Shown here piece after piece: positions 45,591-54,907 of a stretch of 64,000 nucleotides of DNA. Position 1 is the stretch's first letter, and every line of letters begins with the position of its first letter. The position numbers were made by a program, and so were the translations under genes. Where the stretch lies: positions 248,001 through 312,000 of the forward strand of contig NZ_SLUP01000004.1 of NCBI RefSeq assembly GCF_004341235.1, written 5' to 3'. This stretch comes from Mariniflexile fucanivorans. GTDB lineage: Bacteria; Bacteroidota; Bacteroidia; Flavobacteriales; Flavobacteriaceae. A model generated the notes under the pieces. That model was not told the DNA's origin, did no database searches, and saw only the letters and a list, made by a program, of their open reading frames with translations.

Positions 45591-46559
45591 ATGAATATGT
45601 TTAGATGTAGTTTTCAGAATAAAAGGAACCCATTATTATGTAAGTTAATGGTTGTTTTTATTTTATTTCTCGTTTGCCAAACGATGGTGTTTGGGCAAAC
45701 TCCAGAAGAAAAAGAAGTTCTGGATACTTTTAACCATAAAGAAACTGTAGTTTATAAATTGATAGATGGAAAAGAATTAGAAATGACTATTTTCTATCCA
45801 GATGCAGATAAAATTCAGCAAAAAAATCCATGGATGTTACATGTTCACGGCGGTGGATGGGCAGGAGGCAGTCAATACAATATATTTAGAAAAGCGTTTC
45901 TAGGTACTTTAAAATCTCTGGTTGAAAAAGGGGTTGTTTGTGCCACAATTGAATACAGATTGGCCAAGGGAAAATCCAATGCTTACGATGCGGTTGTAGA
46001 TGCCAAAGATGCTGCAAGGTTTCTTTTAAAAAATGCAGAAAAATATAAATTGGACAAAGAAAAATATGGCATTTGGGGAGGTTCTGCTGGTGGGCATTTA
46101 AGTTTAGTAACCGCCTTAGGAAAAGATACTGATTTTAAAGGTGACCCAGAATTATCGGATTATGCTCCTAATTTTAAATGTGTTGCTTCTTATTTTCCTT
46201 TCACATCCTGTATAAATCCAGATTTAAGACCGGGTTCTATTTTTGAAGACGGAAAACTTTTTGTACGTCTGTTAGGTGCGCCTTTAGAAGAAAAACAAGA
46301 ATTGGCAAAGTTGCTAAGTCCAACGGAACTTTTAGAACAAAATAGTCCGCCCATATTATTATTGCATGGTGATAAAGATACGGTGCTTCCCATCATTAAT
46401 TCTACCTACATGATGGAAATAGCGAAAGAAAAAAATGCCAATGTAGAGTTATTGACCATAGAAAATGCAGGACATAGTTTTAGCGGAAAAGACATCTCGC
46501 CTTCCATGGAAGCACTTAACGATTATGCTGCCAATTTTATAACGTCTCATTTAAAATAA
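45591..46559 (+). CDS. Secreted alpha/beta-hydrolase esterase
   Basis: A 322-residue hydrolase with the oxyanion motif HVHGGGWAGGS, nucleophile elbow GGSAGGH (Ser165), Asp in LHGDKDTVLPI and His in NAGHSFSG. It is the same type as the esterase at 22213, again near a GH141-like gene. The frame extends upstream to a TTG at 45549; the ATG at 45591 leaves a plausible signal peptide ending MVFGQ and is preferred. It probably deacetylates the glycan. The next gene begins 5 bp after the stop. Confidence 0.86.
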   Translation: MNMFRCSFQNKRNPLLCKLMVVFILFLVCQTMVFGQTPEEKEVLDTFNHKETVVYKLIDGKELEMTIFYPDADKIQQKNPWMLHVHGGGWAGGSQYNIFRKAFLGTLKSLVEKGVVCATIEYRLAKGKSNAYDAVVDAKDAARFLLKNAEKYKLDKEKYGIWGGSAGGHLSLVTALGKDTDFKGDPELSDYAPNFKCVASYFPFTSCINPDLRPGSIFEDGKLFVRLLGAPLEEKQELAKLLSPTELLEQNSPPILLLHGDKDTVLPIINSTYMMEIAKEKNANVELLTIENAGHSFSGKDISPSMEALNDYAANFITSHLK

Positions 46560-46564
46560 AAAAC

Positions 46565-47863
46565 ATGAATAGATTTAGAATAGCTATCTTATTAATGGGG
46601 TTTGCTTGTTTAAAATTATCTGCTCAAACCACAATAGAAGTGTCTACTTTATCAGCATTATGCGAAGTTGTAAAAAACAGTAATCAAACTATTGTTTTGA
46701 AATCTGGTAACTATGACCTGACTGAACTTCCGATAGACCAAAGAAAAATTCTTTGTTCTGGCTCCAATAACATAATAGATTTATCTGGCGTTTACGTAAA
46801 TGCGCCTGTGGGTTCTACAAAGCAGAGCTACATTATTATTTCTGGTAATAAAAACATATTTAAAGGTGGCACTTTTGAAGATACTTATGTGAGCGGTTTG
46901 GTTGAGGTTTCAGATTTTAGCACCTACAATCAAGAGCGTTCCACATTAGCAAGTGGCCTAAAAGGTCAGGCAGTTTTGGATGTTATAGGTGATGATAATA
47001 TAGTTTTAAACACAAAGTTAACAGTTAGAGGTTCGTTTCCTTACGGATACGGAAGCATCTATGGAATAGGTCGGGATAATGTATTCGGACTGAATAAACG
47101 TTGTGGCATATTGCTAAAAGGGAAACGAAATACAGTAGATAGTTGCGAAGTGCAACAAAGGGCTTTCGGACATGGTATTTATATGCAAGAACCAGCTGAT
47201 GAATCGGTTATAAAAAATACCTTGGTAGAAGGAAGAATGCGACCTAGTGCCGATTTATATTTAGAAACAAAACCAGAGGATTTACCAGTGAGATCCAATT
47301 ACAAAACCAATAACAAGCCTATTCCAAAAAACGTCATGTATCCACTTTCAGAAGATGGCATTCGTGTATATACACATGGAGGCAGTGTAACGGTAGAAAA
47401 CTGTACCGTAAAAAAAATGAGAGGTGGTATCAGGGTATATCTAGCAAGTAAAGCAACAGTTTCTAACTCTAAAGCTATTGATTGTGGAGCGACTAATTTT
47501 AATTTACCTCAAAATGGGAAGATTACCAATTCTTCAGGGAATTTCGCTTATGCACCTTTAAGTGATTTCAGGTTATCCAAATCAAATCAGAATATTGAAT
47601 TAACCATTATTCCATCACCAAATGCCGTGGGAGACCATAATATTGCTGATGTTTTAGGAAGTAATCACACCATCGTTTTTCACAGAACAGAAGGACCGAT
47701 GGATACGAATTTGCGTCCCATTGTAGTTAAAGATGATAATTCTACCATTAAAAACGAAACGGAATATCCCATTATTTTGGAAGCGTCATCAAGTGGAAAT
47801 ACCATTATTAGTTTAGGTAAAGTTACAGACCACGGAACCAACAATAAGGTAACTCAATTATAG
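46565..47863 (+). CDS. Secreted right-handed beta-helix protein, relative of 30320
   Basis: A 432-residue protein, signal peptide ending KLSAQ, made of parallel beta-helix turns only. Shared with the protein at 30320 are LTVRGSFPYGYGSIYG, RAFGHGIYMQEPADES, EDGIRVYTHGG and the closing TDHGTNNKV. It has no ricin-like domain and no T9SS tail, so it likely stays in the periplasm while its relative is exported. The activity is unknown; lyase or glycosidase activity is possible because both share this fold. It is 5 bp after the esterase gene. Confidence 0.78.
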   Translation: MNRFRIAILLMGFACLKLSAQTTIEVSTLSALCEVVKNSNQTIVLKSGNYDLTELPIDQRKILCSGSNNIIDLSGVYVNAPVGSTKQSYIIISGNKNIFKGGTFEDTYVSGLVEVSDFSTYNQERSTLASGLKGQAVLDVIGDDNIVLNTKLTVRGSFPYGYGSIYGIGRDNVFGLNKRCGILLKGKRNTVDSCEVQQRAFGHGIYMQEPADESVIKNTLVEGRMRPSADLYLETKPEDLPVRSNYKTNNKPIPKNVMYPLSEDGIRVYTHGGSVTVENCTVKKMRGGIRVYLASKATVSNSKAIDCGATNFNLPQNGKITNSSGNFAYAPLSDFRLSKSNQNIELTIIPSPNAVGDHNIADVLGSNHTIVFHRTEGPMDTNLRPIVVKDDNSTIKNETEYPIILEASSSGNTIISLGKVTDHGTNNKVTQL

Positions 47864-47936
47864 AAGATTAGTGTTCCTATATAAATAATTCACCTTGCAT
47901 CAATCATCAATTACGCATCATAAAATCAAAAAAGAC

Positions 47937-50198
47937 ATGCAAAAACTTATATTCATCCTAATATTTTGCTTTATAGGATTTGGCTTTATCATCTTACCTG
48001 AAAAAAAATATAAACAAAAGGATTTGCCTATAGATGTTCGGGTTCAAGATTTGTTATCGCGAATGACCTTGGAAGAAAAAGTAGCTCAAATTAGGATGTT
48101 CCATTCTGGACTTGGCGTAGGTTTGAACGAAAAAGACAGTCTTGTACTTTCTGATGATGTGAAAGGCAGGTTAAATTTTGGAATTGCAGGTATAAAGAGC
48201 CCTGGCGATTCATATAGTCCAGAAAGAGCAGCAAAACTTAATAATCAGCTTCAGGCTTATGTTATAAAAAACAATCGACTGGGTATTCCTGCTTTTTTCG
48301 TTACCGAATCGTATAGTGGCGTTGATGCTCGCGGATGCACACAATTTGGGAGACCAATTTCGTTATCCTCTAGTTGGAATATCGATTTAGTTAAACGCAT
48401 ATATAATGCGATGGGGCATGAAGCGCGACTTCGAGGGCTTCATTTAACACACTCTCCAGAAGCGGATATAGCACGCGATCCACGTTTTGGGCGTATGAGT
48501 GAAACTTTTGGTGAAGATACGCATTTGGTAACCGAAATGATAGTGAGTTCGGTTACTGGACTTCAAGGCGATAGTAAAGGACTTAATAGCACACATATTG
48601 GAGCTGTTACCAAACATTTTGCTGGTTATGCCCAAGTATCTGGAGGCAAAAATTTTGCTTCAGTAGAAATCTCTCCACGAACATTCATTGATGAAATTTT
48701 ACCACCTTTTAAAGCAGCAGTTCAGCGTGCCAATACGCTTGGTATTATGGCTTCGCATGGCGATATAAATGGTGTTGCGAGTCATGCGAATCACGAATTA
48801 TTAACAAAAATACTTCGGAATGATTGGGGTTTTAAAGGCTATGTGGTTTCCGATGCGAACGATATTGGTAGGTTACATTATTTTATGAAAGTAGCTGAAA
48901 CTCCAGAAGATGCTGCACGACTTGCACTTATGGCAGGCGTTGATGTGGATTTGTATGCAGATGATGCTTATGCGCTTTTGCCAAAAATGGTCAAGACCGA
49001 CCCAAGTCTTATAAAATATATTGACGAGGCCGTTAGCCGCGTTTTGCGTACAAAATTTACGCTTGGTTTGTTTGAAAATCCATATACCGATATTCAAAAA
49101 GCAAAAGAAGTAACACGCAATGATGCTGCTAAAAAATTAGCCTATGAAGCCGATGAGGAATCCATTATTTTATTAAAAAACGAAAACTCCATACTTCCGT
49201 TAGATAGAAATAAGAAAATAACAATTGCTTTGGTGGGACCAGTACTTAATTCAGATGCCAAATCATCTTTCGAAACCGTAGCGGGTGCAAACATTAATTT
49301 TGTGGATGACAAAGGTTTCAAACTGACTAATGGAGATGCAACGACACCACTTTTAACGCCTGAAAGTGAAACTTTAAAAGGAATAAAACAAATTGTAGAT
49401 AAAGCAAAATCATCAGATTTGGTGGTGCTATTTGTTGGTGATGATAAGTACACTTCCAAAGAAGCCTATTTTAGTGGTGGTTTGGGTGATAGAGACAATA
49501 TCGATCCTGTTGGGCAACAAGATGAGTTATTACTCGAATTAAAAAAGTTAGGCAAACCGGTTATCGTCGTTTTAAAACATCGTAGAACCCTTTCTATTAA
49601 TACGATAGAACAGCATGCCGATGCTATTCTTGATTGTTGGGAACTGAGTGAATTTGGCGATTTGGCGGTTGCAAAAACACTTTTTGGTGATGTTTGTCCT
49701 TCAGGGAAATTGCCCGTAACAGTGCCTCGTAACATTGGGCAGATGCCCATTCATTACAGTCAGAAGGAAATAAATTTCAAAAAAGGATATCTTTTTTCTG
49801 AAAGCACCCCTTTATTTCCTTTCGGATATGGATTGAGTTATACGTCGTTTGAATATTCTAACCTTCAACTTTCAGACACGGTAGCAAGCACAAAATCTAC
49901 CATAAATGTTTCGGTTAATGTAAAAAACACAGGTTCTAGAACTGGGAAGGAAGTGGTTCAGCTTTATATCAAAGATATAGCCGGTTCGGTAGTAAGACCT
50001 ATGAAAGAGTTAAAAGGGTTTCGTAAAATTGAATTGAAAGCAGGAGAATCTCAAAAAGTAACATTCGCAGTAACTCCAGATATGTTGGAGTTTACTGGTT
50101 TGGATATGCAAGTAAAAGTCGAACCTGGACAATTTCAGGTACAGATTGGTGGTTCTTCAGATAACGTCTTAATCGGTTCATTCGAAATTCGAAAATAG
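47937..50198 (+). CDS. GH3 glycoside hydrolase (beta-glucosidase/beta-xylosidase type)
   Basis: 753 residues with the GH3 layout: barrel domain with KHFAGYAQ and the nucleophile Asp306 in GYVVSDANDIG, alpha/beta domain with ESIILLKNENSILPLDRNKK, and a fibronectin-like domain at the C-terminus (KNTGSRTGKEVVQLYI). GH3 enzymes release terminal beta-linked glucose or xylose from oligosaccharides. The ATG at 47937 is preferred over an in-frame TTG at 47895. The N-terminus is a hydrophobic signal segment without a clear lipobox. It ends the cassette that began at 38323. Confidence 0.92.
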   Translation: MQKLIFILIFCFIGFGFIILPEKKYKQKDLPIDVRVQDLLSRMTLEEKVAQIRMFHSGLGVGLNEKDSLVLSDDVKGRLNFGIAGIKSPGDSYSPERAAKLNNQLQAYVIKNNRLGIPAFFVTESYSGVDARGCTQFGRPISLSSSWNIDLVKRIYNAMGHEARLRGLHLTHSPEADIARDPRFGRMSETFGEDTHLVTEMIVSSVTGLQGDSKGLNSTHIGAVTKHFAGYAQVSGGKNFASVEISPRTFIDEILPPFKAAVQRANTLGIMASHGDINGVASHANHELLTKILRNDWGFKGYVVSDANDIGRLHYFMKVAETPEDAARLALMAGVDVDLYADDAYALLPKMVKTDPSLIKYIDEAVSRVLRTKFTLGLFENPYTDIQKAKEVTRNDAAKKLAYEADEESIILLKNENSILPLDRNKKITIALVGPVLNSDAKSSFETVAGANINFVDDKGFKLTNGDATTPLLTPESETLKGIKQIVDKAKSSDLVVLFVGDDKYTSKEAYFSGGLGDRDNIDPVGQQDELLLELKKLGKPVIVVLKHRRTLSINTIEQHADAILDCWELSEFGDLAVAKTLFGDVCPSGKLPVTVPRNIGQMPIHYSQKEINFKKGYLFSESTPLFPFGYGLSYTSFEYSNLQLSDTVASTKSTINVSVNVKNTGSRTGKEVVQLYIKDIAGSVVRPMKELKGFRKIELKAGESQKVTFAVTPDMLEFTGLDMQVKVEPGQFQVQIGGSSDNVLIGSFEIRK

Positions 50199-50427
50199 AA
50201 TAGCTCTCAATAATATTATTGAATATGAGGTGTTGAACCTTGTAGCATTTGGAGATAAAATCTACAATTCTTATGAGATTGAGAAGTGTAATTTTTATCT
50301 TAATTTTGACTATAAGGGGTTTTGCCTGGACTTTTCTATAAAGAAGAAATTCTAGTTCATTTTTAAAAATTCTAAAATTCATAAATTTGTTTTTTAGGTT
50401 TAATAACATCAATTTTCGTGAGAATAA
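50199..50427. other. Gene-free intergenic stretch with small palindrome and mini-frame
   Basis: It holds a 16-bp perfect palindrome TCAATAATATTATTGA (50207-50222) and a 22-codon frame from 50273 that reads like a signal peptide (MRLRSVIFILILTI) and then stops. No gene is supported. Operator D follows. Confidence 0.4.
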
Positions 50428-50489
50428 GTTATAGTTTAGAAGGATTGACCCATAATTTATACTATAAAATTCACGATATAATATTTTTG
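50428..50489 (+). promoter_or_regulatory. Tandem operator, copy D, plus -7 box, upstream of the GH95 cassette
   Basis: ATAGTTTA (50431) and ATAATTTA (50452) are 21 bp apart. TATTTTTG at 50482-50489 matches TAnnTTTG but begins 30 bp after the second core, not 24 as in copy E. The methionine candidates of the GH95 gene follow at 50515 and 50548. Confidence 0.62.
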
Positions 50490-50547
50490 TTAAAAATTAT
50501 ATTTTCACGGTATAATGAATAAGTTTTTAAAATTGAAAAAGAAACAG

Positions 50548-53046
50548 ATGAAACACGTATTAAGCATTTTTGTTGTAGTATTATTAGGGCTCGTAAATAG
50601 CCATGCACAAGAAAAGGAAGATCTTGTACTTTGGTATGATGCCCCAGCAGCCGATTGGAACGAAGCACTTCCCTTAGGGAATGGTCGTTTAGGAGCCATG
50701 GTTTATGGCATTCCAGAGCATGAAAACATTCAATTGAATGAAGGTACACTTTGGGCAGGTGGCCCACATAGAAACGATAATCCGAATGCAAAAGGATCAC
50801 TTTCAGAAATTAGAAAACTGCTTTTTGATGGTAAATACTCCGAAGCTCATAAGTTAGCTAATGATAAATTCATTTCTGAAACTTCAGCAGGAATGCCTTA
50901 TGAAACCGTTGGGAATTTGCGTTTAAATTTTTTAGATCATAAAAATTTCACGAATTACTATAGAGAATTAGATATTGAAAGCGCTATTAATTCTACATCG
51001 TATACTGTTAATGGGGTTAATTTTAAACGTGAGATATTCACTTCGTTTCCAGATCAAGTGATTGTTATTAAAATAACGGCTGATAAAAAGAAAAAAATTA
51101 ATTTTTCAGCAACTATGGATCGTCCAGAACCAGCAAAAGTTACTGTTTCTACAGAAAACAATAATATACTGAAAATGGTTGGTTTGAGTAGTGATAATTT
51201 AAATAAAAGGCTTAAAAGTAAAGTGCCAATTAAAGGGCAAGTGGAGTTTCAATCGCGTGTAAAAATTGTTCCAGAAGGTGGAAAATTAACTTCAACTAAC
51301 AATTCATTAACCGTAACAAAAGCAAATAGTGTAACGATTTACGTTTCCATAGCTACCAACTTTGTTAGTTATAATGATATTTCTGCAAACCCACATAAAA
51401 AGGCAACGGATTATATTACAGCTGCGGAAAAGAAACCGTATACTCAATTACGAAAAGACCATATATCATTTTATCAAACGTATTTTAATAGAGTATCTCT
51501 TAATTTGGGAAAAACGAATGCTGTTAAGAAACCAACGGATGTTAGAATAAAAGAATTTAGCACCAATTTTGATCCATCTTTGGCGGCTTTATATTTTCAA
51601 TTTGGGCGTTATTTATTAATTTCTTCTTCACAACCAGGAGGGCAAGCTGCCAATTTACAAGGTATTTGGAATAACGAATTAACACCACCTTGGAAAAGTG
51701 CTTATACCGTAAACATTAATACTGAAATGAATTATTGGCCAGCAGAGGTAACGAACCTTTCTGAAATGCACGAGCCATTAATTGAATTGGTAAAAGATTT
51801 GTCGGTTACAGGAAAAGAAACAGCCCAAGTCATGTACGGAGCCGATGGTTGGGTAACCCACCATAACACCGATTTATGGCGTATCGCAGGACCCGTTGAT
51901 GGTGCTACTTGGGGTATGTGGACCATGGGCGGTACATGGTTAAGTCAGCATTTATGGGATAAATTCATGTTTAATGGCGATTTAAATTATTTAAAAACAG
52001 TATATCCAGCCATGAAAGGTGCAGCAGAATTCGCCTTATCCTTTTTAACTGAAGAGCCAGAAAATGGATGGTTGGTTATTTCGCCGTCAATTTCTCCAGA
52101 ACATGGTCCAAAAGGACGTCCTAACATGGTAAACATAGAAACGAGTACGACTATGGATAACCAGTTGGTTTTCGATATTTTAACAAAAACAGCCGAGGCT
52201 GCCAAATTACTTAATTTAGATGCAGACCTAATTGAGAAGATAAATAATACACTTCCTAAATTGCCTCCTATGCAAGTTGGTAAACACAACCAATTACAAG
52301 AATGGATGCAAGATGTGGATGACCCTGAAGACGATCACCGTCACGTATCACATTTATATGGTTTATATCCTTCAAACCTAATTTCACCTTACAGAAATCC
52401 TGAATTATTTCAAGGTGCTGAAAATACACTAATCCAAAGAGGTGATCCTTCAACAGGATGGTCCATGAACTGGAAAATTAACTTATGGGCACGTTTGTTA
52501 GATGGAAATCATGCTTATAAAATGATGGGTGACCAAATTAAATTAGTAGGCAGACCAGATTCTCCTAAAGGAGGCGGAACTTATGCAAATATGTTAGACG
52601 CACATCCACCATTTCAAATTGATGGAAATTTCGGATTTACTTCAGGTTTAACCGAAATGATGCTACAAAGTCATGATGGTGCAATTCAATTAATTCCAGC
52701 ACTTCCAGATGTTTGGAAAGATGGCGCAGTTACCGGTTTACGTGCTAGAGGAGGTTTTGAAATTTCATCTATGGAATGGGAAAATGGCGAAATAGTCAAA
52801 GTGGTTATAAAATCGAATATAGGTGGCAACTGTCGTGTTCGTTCTTATAATGAACTTACTTCTAAAGAAGGTAACTCTTTAAAAATTGCTACAGGAGATA
52901 ATGAAAATCCGTTTTATCAAACGCCTAATATCAAAACTCCATTGATTTCTGATAAAGCTACTTTAAAAGAATTTAAAGCGCCTAAAAGTTATTTGTATGA
53001 TATCCCTACTACTAAAGGGCAAATAATTGTTTTAATTAAAAAATAA
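50548..53046 (+). CDS. GH95 alpha-L-fucosidase
   Basis: GH95 enzymes are inverting and mostly cut alpha-1,2-fucose or the related L-galactose. The family opening ADWNEALPLGNGRLGAMVYG, the asparagine-bearing NINTEMNYWPAEVTNL, DDHRHVSHLYGLYP and FQIDGNFG with the catalytic Asp (Asp692 counted from 50548) are all present over 832 residues. An upstream methionine at 50515 would add 11 basic residues before the signal peptide; 50548 gives a cleaner one ending NSHAQ. It heads the last cassette and is 7 bp before a sulfatase. Confidence 0.94.
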   Translation: MKHVLSIFVVVLLGLVNSHAQEKEDLVLWYDAPAADWNEALPLGNGRLGAMVYGIPEHENIQLNEGTLWAGGPHRNDNPNAKGSLSEIRKLLFDGKYSEAHKLANDKFISETSAGMPYETVGNLRLNFLDHKNFTNYYRELDIESAINSTSYTVNGVNFKREIFTSFPDQVIVIKITADKKKKINFSATMDRPEPAKVTVSTENNNILKMVGLSSDNLNKRLKSKVPIKGQVEFQSRVKIVPEGGKLTSTNNSLTVTKANSVTIYVSIATNFVSYNDISANPHKKATDYITAAEKKPYTQLRKDHISFYQTYFNRVSLNLGKTNAVKKPTDVRIKEFSTNFDPSLAALYFQFGRYLLISSSQPGGQAANLQGIWNNELTPPWKSAYTVNINTEMNYWPAEVTNLSEMHEPLIELVKDLSVTGKETAQVMYGADGWVTHHNTDLWRIAGPVDGATWGMWTMGGTWLSQHLWDKFMFNGDLNYLKTVYPAMKGAAEFALSFLTEEPENGWLVISPSISPEHGPKGRPNMVNIETSTTMDNQLVFDILTKTAEAAKLLNLDADLIEKINNTLPKLPPMQVGKHNQLQEWMQDVDDPEDDHRHVSHLYGLYPSNLISPYRNPELFQGAENTLIQRGDPSTGWSMNWKINLWARLLDGNHAYKMMGDQIKLVGRPDSPKGGGTYANMLDAHPPFQIDGNFGFTSGLTEMMLQSHDGAIQLIPALPDVWKDGAVTGLRARGGFEISSMEWENGEIVKVVIKSNIGGNCRVRSYNELTSKEGNSLKIATGDNENPFYQTPNIKTPLISDKATLKEFKAPKSYLYDIPTTKGQIIVLIKK

Positions 53047-53053
53047 ATTAAAT

Positions 53054-54853
53054 ATGAAATATTTTCTTTTTTTGTTTTGTATAGGATTTAATGCTGTGAC
53101 TATTTATGCACAATCATCAAGCAAACCAAATGTTATTTTTGTGATGCCCGATGATATTAGCCACAGTTCTTTTACATACTACAAAGCAAATGCACCAAAA
53201 ACACCAAATATTAGTAAGTTCGCTGAAGAGTCCGTTCGTTTAACAGATTTTCATGTGTCACCAAGTTGTTCTCCTACGCGTGCTGCACTTTTAACAGGGC
53301 GACCAAGTGATGTAGTAGGTGTATGGCATACTATCAACGGACGCAATATGTTACGGGCTGATGAAATTACCATGGCCGATATTTTTAAAGCCAATGGCTA
53401 TGCTACAGGCTTGTTTTTTAAATGGCATTTGGGTGATAATTATCCGTTTCGTCCTAAAGACAGAGGATTTGAACATGTATCTTGGATTCAAGGTGGCGGA
53501 ACAGGTCAGCAGCCAGATTATTGGGGAAATACCAACCAGAGTGCTAGTATGTGGGTAGATGATAAATTAGTTGAAATGACTGATGAAGATGATGGCATTG
53601 AAGGAGCATTTACCACTAATTTCTTTATGAATCGCACCATGGATTTTATAGATGAAAATATTAAAAAGAATAAACCATTCTTTGCCTATGTGCCATTAGG
53701 TACGGCTCATTCTCCACATGTTTTACCACCCGATGCTCGGGAAGGTGTAAGCGCTAAAACGGGAACCATAGAAAACATAGACAAGAATTTTGGTCGATTA
53801 CTTCAGTTTTTAGAAGACAAAGGAATAGCAGATAATACCATAGTTGTTTTCACGACAGATAATGGTGATGGAGGCTATCTGCGAGGGGGAAAAGGCTCTA
53901 ATTATGATGGTGGTACCAGAGTGCCATGTTTTGTTAGATGGCCTAATGGAAACCTAGGCGGTAAAGGTAATGCAAAAGACGTAGAACCTTTAACGGCACA
54001 CATTGATTGGCTGCCAACTTTTATGGATATTTTAAATTTAAAAGATGTTGAAAACCGACCAGAAAAACTAAAAATTCGTGGACGTAGCTTTAAGCCATTT
54101 TTAGATGACGATACTTCAAACGACCCGGTAGATTATAAAAACAGATCGGTCACTATCAATGATATGTGGACCGAGTTTCCTGAAAAGTATAAAAAACTAT
54201 CAGTAAAAAAGGATGATTGGAATGGTGATGTGATACAACATAAATGGCGTTTGGTTAGAACAAGTGCAACATCAGATTGGGAATTATATGATGTGCTTGT
54301 TGATATGAAACAAGAAAATAATATTATTTCAAACCCAGAATATAACGAGATCGTTGCTGAATTAAAAGAGGAATATGAAAAATGGTTTCAGCTTGTTGAA
54401 GAACGTTCTAGTGAATACACAAGAATTATTATAGGTAATAAAGCAGAGCCTAAAACGGTGCTTCATGCACACGATTTCCATGGAACGCAAATATGGGATC
54501 AGGGAAGTGTTAAAAAAGGAGCTACAGGCAGTGGTTTTATAGCTATAGAATTTGATAAGTCTGGAGCATATAAATTTGATCTTCGACGTTGGCCAAAAGA
54601 AATTGAAGGTGAAACGACCTTAACCTCTGCTGGTTCTGGTAAAGCTCTGAATATAGCAAGCGCTCGAATTAAAATTTGGAATGGAGATAAGGTATATGTT
54701 GATGAAAAGAAAAATGCCAATCCAAATGAAGATGGCGTAAACTTTACAATTAATAATTTACCTAAAGGACCCGCTTTTATTCAAACATGGTTTTATAATG
54801 AAGCAGGCGAAATGGAAGGCGCTGTTTATTACAATTATGTGCAGAAAAAATAA
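53054..54853 (+). CDS. Family S1 sulfatase with CSPTR active site and C-terminal sandwich extension
   Basis: A 599-residue sulfatase. The formylglycine motif is CSPTRAALLTGR (Cys72), with Thr where most S1 members have Ser. MPDDIS, FKWHLGDNYPF and TTDNGDGGY are the other landmarks. About 120 C-terminal residues (from VLHAHDFHG) form an added sandwich-like domain. The signal peptide ends IYAQ with no lipobox, so it is probably soluble. It differs in several blocks from the five other sulfatases in the window and likely targets its own sulfate position. Confidence 0.92.
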   Translation: MKYFLFLFCIGFNAVTIYAQSSSKPNVIFVMPDDISHSSFTYYKANAPKTPNISKFAEESVRLTDFHVSPSCSPTRAALLTGRPSDVVGVWHTINGRNMLRADEITMADIFKANGYATGLFFKWHLGDNYPFRPKDRGFEHVSWIQGGGTGQQPDYWGNTNQSASMWVDDKLVEMTDEDDGIEGAFTTNFFMNRTMDFIDENIKKNKPFFAYVPLGTAHSPHVLPPDAREGVSAKTGTIENIDKNFGRLLQFLEDKGIADNTIVVFTTDNGDGGYLRGGKGSNYDGGTRVPCFVRWPNGNLGGKGNAKDVEPLTAHIDWLPTFMDILNLKDVENRPEKLKIRGRSFKPFLDDDTSNDPVDYKNRSVTINDMWTEFPEKYKKLSVKKDDWNGDVIQHKWRLVRTSATSDWELYDVLVDMKQENNIISNPEYNEIVAELKEEYEKWFQLVEERSSEYTRIIIGNKAEPKTVLHAHDFHGTQIWDQGSVKKGATGSGFIAIEFDKSGAYKFDLRRWPKEIEGETTLTSAGSGKALNIASARIKIWNGDKVYVDEKKNANPNEDGVNFTINNLPKGPAFIQTWFYNEAGEMEGAVYYNYVQKK

Positions 54854-54907
54854 ATGAAATCCATATTATAAAACGCTGGAAATTATTTTGATTATTAAAT
54901 AACAATA

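Noticed and set aside
50207-50222. Terminator at the palindrome after GH3
   Set aside because: The palindrome has no loop-forming spacer and no T-run follows, so it is a weak terminator at best.
50092-50412. 106-codon open frame on the - strand across the gap after GH3
   Set aside because: No recognisable domain, AT-driven translation rich in Ile, Leu, Lys and Phe, and it overlaps the 3' end of the real GH3 gene.
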